A DNA stretch of 6,773 nt from Bacteroidales bacterium UBA5621 (GTDB lineage Bacteria; Bacteroidota; Bacteroidia; Bacteroidales; VadinHA17). Each line of letters begins with the position of its first letter. The first letter of the stretch is position 1. The notes below the pieces were generated by a model. That model saw only the letters and a list, made by a program, of their open reading frames with translations. It had not been told where the DNA came from and made no database searches. Location of the stretch: assembly GCA_002424525.1 (NCBI GenBank), contig DIKJ01000156.1:1-6773 (forward strand), written 5' to 3'. Position numbers and translations under genes: made by a program. Below, one piece after another: positions 1-4,554 of this stretch.

Positions 1-713
1 ACCCTGTCCTCAAGATCGACTGTGGCGGCTTCATAGGCAAGGTTTACCATATGACCGACGGGGAGGTCCCATATCGGGAAAGTTTCAAATTTCGCGTAAC
101 CGGCCTTAACGCCATTCTTATAATCCTGATATAGATTGCACAGACAGGTGGCAAGCTTACCACTCCCCGGCCCCGGCCCCGTGACGATTACTATCGGATT
201 TTTTGTTTTGATATATTCGTTTGCGCCATACCCCTTGTCGCTGACTATCAGGTCGATATCAGTGGGATATCCTTCGGTGGGATAATGCAGGTAAACTTTT
301 ATCCCCCTCATTTCAAGCTTATTCTTAAAGGACTTTGCAGGGGTTTGATTCCGGTAACGGGTGATAACCACAGCTGCGATATCTATTCCCCACTCCCTGA
401 AATCATCAATGGTTTTCAGCGTATCAACGTCGTAGGTGATTCCGAAATCGGCCCTTACCTTTTTTCTCTCAATGGCACCGGCATGAATGCACAGGATCAC
501 GTCGATCTTGTCCTTAAGCAACTGCAGAAGCCTCATCTTGACGTTAGGATCAAATCCGGGCAGGACCCTGGCTGCGTGATAGTCGAAAAGGATTTTGCCG
601 CCGAATTCAAGGTAAAGCTTATGGTTAAAGCGGTTCACTCTCTCAAGAATGGCAGATGTCTGCTCTCTCAGGTATTTATCATTGTCAAATCCTGTAAGAC
701 TTGTAACTCCCAT
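1..713 (-). CDS. DUF1846 / UPF0371 family protein, N-terminal part (runs off left edge)
   Basis: The minus strand is open from an ATG at 713 to the window edge (237 codons, no stop), so the C-terminal half is missing. The protein starts [18 protein letters not shown] and closely resembles DUF1846 (UPF0371) proteins as I remember them, which are about 500 residues long. Characteristic stretches are KLYLEFGGK near residue 32, a [12 protein letters not shown] segment, [22 protein letters not shown], and the glycine-rich GPGPGSGK at residues 179-186, followed by [18 protein letters not shown]. The glycine-rich stretch looks like a phosphate- or nucleotide-binding loop; that is inferred from its shape. 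The family's reaction is not known to me, so I assign none. The ATG at 713 is preferred because the only upstream in-frame sequence is a short stretch after a stop codon with no other ATG. No Shine-Dalgarno site is obvious. The protein is probably cytoplasmic, with no signal peptide. Confidence 0.9.
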   Translation of the reverse strand, partial: MGVTSLTGFDNDKYLREQTSAILERVNRFNHKLYLEFGGKILFDYHAARVLPGFDPNVKMRLLQLLKDKIDVILCIHAGAIERKKVRADFGITYDVDTLKTIDDFREWGIDIAAVVITRYRNQTPAKSFKNKLEMRGIKVYLHYPTEGYPTDIDLIVSDKGYGANEYIKTKNPIVIVTGPGPGSGKLATCLCNLYQDYKNGVKAGYAKFETFPIWDLPVGHMVNLAYEAATVDLEDR

Positions 714-778
714 TTTGCCCGCCCCGGATTTCAGTTTATGAAAAAATCAGAACTCCAATATTAGGAAAAAATTCAGTT

Positions 779-793
779 CCCGGTATTTCCGGG
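779..793 (-). promoter_or_regulatory. small GC hairpin in the presumed leader of the DUF1846 gene
   Basis: CCCGG (779-783) and CCGGG (789-793) are a perfect inverted repeat around a 5-nt TATTT loop, with two possible extra G:T pairs outside. Read on the minus strand it lies about 65 nt before the DUF1846 start codon and is followed, eight bases later, by a run of six T. The T run is too far from the stem for a textbook intrinsic terminator. It could be a weak terminator for the upstream AlbA_2 transcript or a leader structure. A chance inverted repeat of this size cannot be excluded. Confidence 0.3.
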
Positions 794-847
794 GGAGTAA
801 TAAATGAGATAATATTGATTCTGAGATTATAGAATATGTAATTTCAT

Positions 848-960
848 GGTACTGGGTGCTCGGTACTGGGTGCTCGGTACTGGGTGCTCGGTACTGGGTG
901 CTCGGTACTGGGTGCTCGGTACTGGGTGCTCGGTACTGGGGTGCTCGGTACTGGTTGCTT
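848..960. repeat. tandem array of a 14-bp unit made of two related heptamers
   Basis: Six perfect copies of GGTACTGGGTGCTC run head to tail from 848 to 931. A seventh copy (932-946) carries one extra G, and a diverged eighth copy is at 947-960 (GGTACTGGTTGCTT). Each 14-mer is itself two similar 7-mers, GGTACTG and GGTGCTC, so the true period is 7 bp. The unit has no internal dyad symmetry and no unique spacers. The array lies in the 339-bp gene-free stretch 714-1052, between the end of the AlbA_2 gene and the start of the DUF1846 gene. Both genes read leftward, so the array could sit in the upstream region or leader of DUF1846. No coding frame is apparent in this stretch. Confidence 0.95.
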
Positions 961-1044
961 GTTACTGGTTGCTGGTTAGACTTACCGATTACCGATTACT
1001 GATCACTGATTACTGATTTCTTTTTGCTGGTTCCTGGTTGGCCG
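961..1044. repeat. degenerate continuation of the heptamer repeat
   Basis: The 7-bp register of the preceding array continues without a gap. Successive heptamers include GTTACTG (961), GTTGCTG (968), TTACCGA (982 and 989), TTACTGA (996 and 1010), TCACTGA (1003), TTGCTGG (1024) and TTCCTGG (1031). The heptamer at 1017-1023 is poorly matched. The tract fades out at the palindrome GGCCGGCC (1040-1047), nine bases before the stop codon of the AlbA_2 gene. The core pattern is TNCTG or TNCCG with drifting flanks, which suggests an old expanded repeat whose left end was recently homogenised. No function is evident. Confidence 0.75.
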
Positions 1045-1052
1045 GCCCGGTG

Positions 1053-1706
1053 CTAAGGGTTTAATTCCTGTAGGTCAACCGGATTAAGCTCATAGGTAAA
1101 ACCTTTTTCTGAGGCATTCATAATCAATACTTTGAACAAAATCAGATTAGCCAGAATTGATTCGGCTCTGTATGAGGAGATCTTGGCTAATTTCCTGAAT
1201 TTTGACAATGTCACCGATCCGTTTTTCTTGAGGTGATCCATCAGGGTGTTTTCAGCTTTACCGAATTTTACAAGTACACCCGACCTTTTTTCCTCTTTTC
1301 TCCAGACCTGAAGGAGAACCCTGTTTGCCGCCAGATTCTGGTCATTGTGCCGGAAGTAGGCCAGCCATCTTCCATTCTCATTTCTGACCTGGTATGGCCT
1401 GTCAGCCCCTTTCGCCACATCGACCTCCAGTATGGTCCGGCCTTCTGCGATATGCTGTTTTATTGCATATGTGATCTCAGGCCTGCAGAACAGATGCGCT
1501 GCTGTATCGACCATGTAAATCTCCTCATCGGATCTTATACCGGCAATGCTTCCATTATCCCTAACTCCGATAAGTATTTTGCCTCCATCGGTGTTGGCAA
1601 ATGCTGATAATGTTCTTGCAATCTTTCTGCTGTCAGAGACGCAGTACTTAAAATCAAGATGACCATTTTCACCCTCCGCGATCAGCTTTTTCAAATAATG
1701 GTCCAT
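1053..1706 (-). CDS. AlbA_2 (Schlafen-like) domain protein with C-terminal winged-helix-like region
   Basis: This is a 217-residue protein. The N-terminal half matches the AlbA_2 / Schlafen AlbA_2-like domain (often annotated as a putative DNA-binding or ATP-binding protein). The evidence is the early acidic LDFK motif (17-20), then KIARTLSAFANTDGGKILIGV (28-48; the family hallmark SAFANTDGG) and a DNGSIAGI turn (50-57). A basic linker (136-150) leads to LMDHLKKNGSVTLSKFRKLA and a following helix (155-190), which resembles a winged helix-turn-helix. Family knowledge suggests nucleic-acid binding and possibly a regulatory role. The target is unknown, and the larger ATPase/helicase modules seen in some relatives are absent. 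It is soluble, with no signal peptide. The next gene leftward (DUF1846) is on the same strand but 339 bp away across the repeat tract. The start at 1706 leaves the conserved domain complete. Confidence 0.85.
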   Translation of the reverse strand: MDHYLKKLIAEGENGHLDFKYCVSDSRKIARTLSAFANTDGGKILIGVRDNGSIAGIRSDEEIYMVDTAAHLFCRPEITYAIKQHIAEGRTILEVDVAKGADRPYQVRNENGRWLAYFRHNDQNLAANRVLLQVWRKEEKRSGVLVKFGKAENTLMDHLKKNGSVTLSKFRKLAKISSYRAESILANLILFKVLIMNASEKGFTYELNPVDLQELNP

Positions 1707-1722
1707 ATTGAAGGTATTTATT

Positions 1723-1733
1723 CCCTGAAAGGG
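1723..1733 (-). other. short inverted repeat in the AlbA_2 gene leader
   Basis: CCCT (1723-1726) and AGGG (1730-1733) flank a 3-nt loop, placing a 4-bp hairpin about 17 nt ahead of the AlbA_2 start codon on the minus strand. It could be a small leader structure or an operator half-site pair. An element this short is also expected by chance, so I give it little weight. The rest of the 219-bp spacer 1707-1925 holds only the weak cupin promoter candidate and the nonamer array. Confidence 0.15.
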
Positions 1734-1843
1734 CGGACTGAAAAATTACTAAGGATAGATGCAAGATAGCGATTAATCAGGATATATTATCTCTGTTAAA
1801 TACCATGACCCTTGAAAAAATAGTTTATTAAGCTTCAAATTAC

Positions 1844-1851
1844 TAACTTTA
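1844..1851 (+). promoter_or_regulatory. possible Bacteroidota -7 box ahead of the cupin gene
   Basis: TAACTTTA matches the Bacteroidota -7 consensus TAnnTTTG at all but the last position and lies 74 bp before the cupin start codon. A TTT at 1824-1826, 17 nt upstream, is at best a weak -33 element. If it is used, the nonamer repeat array at 1851-1886 would lie in the transcript leader. This rests on consensus matching alone. Confidence 0.3.
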
Positions 1852-1886
1852 GGCACTTCAGGCACTTCAAACACTTCAGGCACTCC
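1851..1886. repeat. four tandem 9-bp repeats (AGGCACTTC)
   Basis: Consecutive nonamers are AGGCACTTC (1851), AGGCACTTC (1860), AAACACTTC (1869) and AGGCACTCC (1878), followed by a partial AAACTCC. Two copies are perfect and two have one or two changes. The array ends 39 bp before the cupin ATG, in the spacer between the divergent AlbA_2 and cupin genes. The unit is unrelated to the heptamer tract at 848-1044. I see no coding role. Confidence 0.85.
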
Positions 1887-1925
1887 AAACTCCGAAAACT
1901 GTTTACTCACAAAAATGATATTGAC

Positions 1926-2276
1926 ATGAAAATAAACAACAACGATGAGCTCTTCCTGAATGAAGTAAAGATGGATGGAGCGAAAGAAGTGAAAATGAGA
2001 ATGCTAATCGGTCCTGATGACGGATCAGAAAACATTTTTATGAGGCATTTTATTATTGCCCCGGGGGGCAATACCCCGTTTCATGCTCATAATTATGAAC
2101 ATGTTGTCAAGGTGGAAAACAACAAGGGCATCATTGTGGATGAGGGCGGTAATGAGCATGTGATAAGGACCGGCCAGAGTATTTTCGTAAAGCCGGATGA
2201 AAAACACCAGTTCAGGAATCCCTTTAACGAGAATTTCGAGTTTACCTGCATTATCCCGAATCCGGACAAGAGATAA
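1926..2276 (+). CDS. small single-domain cupin protein
   Basis: This is a 116-residue, single-domain cupin (Cupin_2-like), the usual length for the family. Cupin motif 1 is GGNTPFHAHNYEHVVKVE (47-64), with H53, H55 and E58 or H59 as likely metal ligands. Motif 2 is GQSIFVKPDEKHQFRN (83-98), with H94 as the remaining histidine ligand. The usual PxG turn reads PDE, with E92 replacing Gly. The strand-rich body and the lack of a signal peptide point to a cytoplasmic metal-binding beta-barrel. Cupins of this kind range from small-molecule enzymes to ligand-binding proteins, and nothing here fixes the substrate. The gene stands alone: it is divergent from AlbA_2 on the left and converges with the oxidoreductase gene, 42 bp away. 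The ATG at 1926 has no clear Shine-Dalgarno site, as is usual in Bacteroidota. Confidence 0.9.
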   Translation: MKINNNDELFLNEVKMDGAKEVKMRMLIGPDDGSENIFMRHFIIAPGGNTPFHAHNYEHVVKVENNKGIIVDEGGNEHVIRTGQSIFVKPDEKHQFRNPFNENFEFTCIIPNPDKR

Positions 2277-2301
2277 GTTCCTGGACCCTAAATTTCTTAT
2301 C

Positions 2302-2314
2302 CGGCTCGCAGCCG
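2302..2314. terminator. possible bidirectional terminator hairpin between convergent genes
   Basis: CGGCT (2302-2306) and AGCCG (2310-2314) form a perfect 5-bp stem around CGC in the 42-bp gap between the convergent cupin and oxidoreductase genes. Four bases separate it from the oxidoreductase stop codon. On the plus side it is followed only by a short T-rich stretch (ATCTTTAAAA), and on the minus side no T run follows. The position is right for termination but the stem is short and the T tract weak. Confidence 0.35.
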
Positions 2315-2318
2315 ATCT

Positions 2319-3692
2319 TTAAAACCCTGCTACTCCCCATCCTTTGCGGTATGTGCGCCGAAGCAATTTATCCGCATCAGGATAATTTGGGAAGGTCATG
2401 TTCACGGAATCCCATTCCAGCACTCTGTCGGGTACCCTGATAGCCACGGTGCCAAGGAGGATAGCTTCTGTCATCGGTCCTGTCTGTGCAAAGTGCGACT
2501 CGGTCTTCGGTCCTCCCAGGCAGGCAACAACGAAGCTCTCGTAGTGGTTGCCCGCTTCAAACTCCGGCATCCTGTAGCTAACGTATTTCTCCTCTGGCAG
2601 AAGGACCGGCATACCGCCATGAGGTATGAGCAGAGCACCCTCAGTGCCGGTAAGCATCGCCGATTCGGCCGGATACTCGTCACCGGTGTAAAGACTCATT
2701 ATCTCTTCAGGGGGATAGAATTCCCCGTCGAACCATTCCAGCGGAAATGTATCCGAATCGGTGAGCCCGGTGCCCGGGAACATCCATGTAATATGGTCCC
2801 CCTGCGGCCAGGTGTCAGCTCTGCGTTCGGGAGAATCCTTCCATGATCCCTGAACCTCAGCAATAACCGATTTCGGCGGCTTCATGTCAAGACCTTTCCA
2901 GACAGCATCAAATATATGACAACCTATATCTCCTGACCATCCTGTTCCGAAATCCTGCCAGGCTCTCCACTTCATCGTGTGATAAATTTCAGGAGCATAT
3001 GGGCGGACCGGGGCAGTACCGATCCAGAGGTCCCAGCTCAGGTTGGCGGGTGCTTCCTGACCCTGAGCCGGCCGTGGCCCTGTGAGCCTGTAATTTTCCA
3101 CGGCGCCCGGGCGGTTGGAACAGAGGTAAGCGTGTTTCACCTTGCCAATGGCTCCATCTTTTATCAGTTGAACTGCTATCCTGTCGCCCTGCCTTGAGGC
3201 GAGCTGTGTTCCGAGCTGTGTTATCACCCCGGCTTTTACCGCGGCTTCTGTCAGCACTCTGACCTCGGTCACGTCGTGACACATAGGTTTCTGGCAATAG
3301 ACGTGCTTCCCTTTCCGGATTGCCTCATAAGCTATCGGAAAATGGTTATGATCAGGGACAGTGACATTAACAGAATCGATCTTATTTCCCTCCTTCCTTA
3401 AGAGTTCGCGCCAGTCGGTATATGTACGGGCATCGGGGATGGCTTCGGAGGCTTTTTTCAGATTGTCTGCATCCACATCGCAGATGGCAACAATCTGCAC
3501 ATTGGGGTGCTCCCTGAATTTCTGCAGATCGCTCCACCCCATTCCTCCAACACCTATACATGCATGATTAAGGCGGTTGCCGGGTTTAGAGGTGCCGGAT
3601 GAACATCTGATTATAAAGGGCGCAGCAAGGGCGGCCACTGCAGTTTTTTGTATGAAGCTGCGGCGGGAGAGGGAAAAATTCTGGTCTTTCAT
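2319..3692 (-). CDS. Gfo/Idh/MocA family oxidoreductase with twin-arginine signal
   Basis: This is a 457-residue, full-length Gfo/Idh/MocA oxidoreductase. Relatives use bound NAD(P) to oxidise or reduce sugars, inositols and similar polyols; the substrate here is unknown. Residues 9-16 (SRRSFIQK) are a twin-arginine motif, followed by an Ala-rich hydrophobic stretch to about residue 28, which implies folded export to the periplasm. The Rossmann fold starts with IGVGGMG (46-52) and an acidic strand end at D72. The usual EKP motif reads YCQKPMC (132-138), so Gln replaces Glu while K135 is kept. The active-site segment DFGTGWSGDIGCHIFD (247-262) supplies H259 and D262. C30 after the hydrophobic stretch could suggest a lipoprotein, but R29 before it makes a poor lipobox. 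It lies 61 bp downstream of the esterase-like gene on the same strand and is probably co-transcribed with it. Confidence 0.93.
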   Translation of the reverse strand: MKDQNFSLSRRSFIQKTAVAALAAPFIIRCSSGTSKPGNRLNHACIGVGGMGWSDLQKFREHPNVQIVAICDVDADNLKKASEAIPDARTYTDWRELLRKEGNKIDSVNVTVPDHNHFPIAYEAIRKGKHVYCQKPMCHDVTEVRVLTEAAVKAGVITQLGTQLASRQGDRIAVQLIKDGAIGKVKHAYLCSNRPGAVENYRLTGPRPAQGQEAPANLSWDLWIGTAPVRPYAPEIYHTMKWRAWQDFGTGWSGDIGCHIFDAVWKGLDMKPPKSVIAEVQGSWKDSPERRADTWPQGDHITWMFPGTGLTDSDTFPLEWFDGEFYPPEEIMSLYTGDEYPAESAMLTGTEGALLIPHGGMPVLLPEEKYVSYRMPEFEAGNHYESFVVACLGGPKTESHFAQTGPMTEAILLGTVAIRVPDRVLEWDSVNMTFPNYPDADKLLRRTYRKGWGVAGF

Positions 3693-3753
3693 TGTTTTAA
3701 GATTATTAGGTTCAGGAACTAAAAGCAGATAAAATGCCAGGATATCCAGTTCA

Positions 3754-4269
3754 TTATCTTTGTCTTACGGGTGTTTCATGCCCGATAAGCCTGCTGGCCC
3801 ATTCAATAAAGTACTTCATATTGGGGGCATCGCCTTTCTCGGGTATCACCGGCATGAATCCTATCATCTCTCTTTCAGAAATATCCACTATCCATTTTAC
3901 CGGAGGTGTCTTCCCGGGAAGGCGCCCGTAAACTTCCCGTTCCATATCCTCAGCAATCTCAGGCCGGCGCTGTTTCCACCACATTTCGGGAGTAGTGACC
4001 CTTTTCCCGTTTTTCAGGGTCAGCAGATCGGGCAGGTCGGGATACGGGGTCGCAACCGACTCGTCATAATTGGCATGATTGGGTGCTGACTCATTTCCGC
4101 TCGGACCCGGACAAAGCCTTTTTATTCCAAGCTGGTCCATCATATTCTGATGGTCCAGCAGCGTGGTGAACAGAACAGGCACAGGATACTGGACTGAAGG
4201 ACCCGTTATATCCTGGGCGGTGACCTGCCCGCAAAATGCAATCAGGAGTAATAGCAGCGTTTTATTCAT
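3754..4269 (-). CDS. CE15/acetylxylan-esterase-like protein lacking its catalytic core (probable internally deleted remnant)
   Basis: This is a 171-residue secreted-type protein. Residues 1-19 (MNKTLLLLLIAFCGQVTAQ) are a signal peptide. Residues 28-128 resemble the N-terminus of Bacteroidota glucuronoyl-esterase / acetylxylan-esterase-like alpha/beta hydrolases (CE15-like). The diagnostic stretches are NYDESVATPYPDLPD (67-81) and VTTPEMWWKQRRPEI (91-105), followed by EREVYGRLPGKTP. Those relatives, from memory, run to roughly 450-650 residues. Here the similarity stops near residue 142. It is followed at once by DAPNMKYFIEWASRLI (147-162), which looks like the extreme C-terminus of the same family. 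No G-x-S-x-G type nucleophile motif and no family-type catalytic histidine are present, so an esterase function is very unlikely. The frame is kept through the apparent junction, which suggests an in-frame deletion or a misassembly rather than a frameshift. It is the first gene of the pair with the downstream oxidoreductase. Confidence 0.75.
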   Translation of the reverse strand: MNKTLLLLLIAFCGQVTAQDITGPSVQYPVPVLFTTLLDHQNMMDQLGIKRLCPGPSGNESAPNHANYDESVATPYPDLPDLLTLKNGKRVTTPEMWWKQRRPEIAEDMEREVYGRLPGKTPPVKWIVDISEREMIGFMPVIPEKGDAPNMKYFIEWASRLIGHETPVRQR

Positions 4270-4519
4270 ATTTCAAAGATTAGAATAATAATACCTGCGG
4301 AACCATTACCTTCAGAATCCTGTATCACAAGTTCCTCTTCTCTGCATTGACCGGAGGCTCAACACCAGGTGACAGGATGAATAATTTTCTATAAAAGTAA
4401 TTCACCCGCTGCAGAATGGCAAATCAAAAATGAACATTTTTTAATAGCCGGATTGGTTCAACAACATCCCGCTATGTCATTGTGTTTTCCAGGGATAATT
4501 AATTGGTAATAAAATTTTA
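4270..4519. other. intergenic spacer between divergent genes, no gene seen
   Basis: This 250-bp stretch separates the divergent esterase-like and kinase genes. I found no convincing small gene, RNA gene or repeat in it. It should contain the promoter of the minus-strand esterase/oxidoreductase pair, but no clear TAnnTTTG box could be placed for it. A near match next to the start codon (reverse complement of CAAAGATTA at 4274-4282) is too close to be useful. The right end is AT-rich and leads into the kinase -7 box. Confidence 0.5.
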
Positions 4520-4527
4520 TAGCTTTG
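4520..4527 (+). promoter_or_regulatory. Bacteroidota -7 promoter box for the hybrid kinase gene
   Basis: TAGCTTTG is a perfect match to the Bacteroidota primary sigma -7 consensus TAnnTTTG. Transcription would begin a few bases downstream, giving a leader of roughly 20-25 nt before the TTG start at 4555. No good -33 TTTG is seen at the usual spacing; the nearest TTG (4503-4505) is only 14 nt away. The exact consensus match and its position make it credible. Confidence 0.55.
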
Positions 4528-4554
4528 AATATTATTAATCCGGCCTCTGCACCA

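Noticed and set aside
285..764. Plus-strand open frame of 159 codons
   Set aside because: It is antisense to the clearly recognisable DUF1846 gene and its product resembles no family I know.
848..946. G-quadruplex-forming repeat (a GGG run in every 14-bp unit)
   Set aside because: Only one GGG run occurs per unit, so loops would be about 11 nt, longer than canonical quadruplex loops.
848..974. CRISPR-like array
   Set aside because: The units are directly contiguous with no unique spacers, are only 14 bp long and lack dyad symmetry, and no cas genes are present.
1040..1047. GGCCGGCC palindrome as a terminator or binding site after the AlbA_2 gene
   Set aside because: It has no loop and no T tract on either strand; an 8-bp GC palindrome alone is weak evidence.
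1233..1607. Plus-strand open frame opposite the AlbA_2 gene
   Set aside because: It is a shadow of the conserved minus-strand gene; the product has no domain-like features.
2471..3567. Several open frames on both strands within the oxidoreductase gene
   Set aside because: All overlap a full-length Gfo/Idh/MocA gene in other frames and give low-complexity or unrecognisable products.
4525..4527. Alternative TTG start for the hybrid kinase
   Set aside because: It lies inside the TAGCTTTG -7 box, upstream of the expected transcript start.
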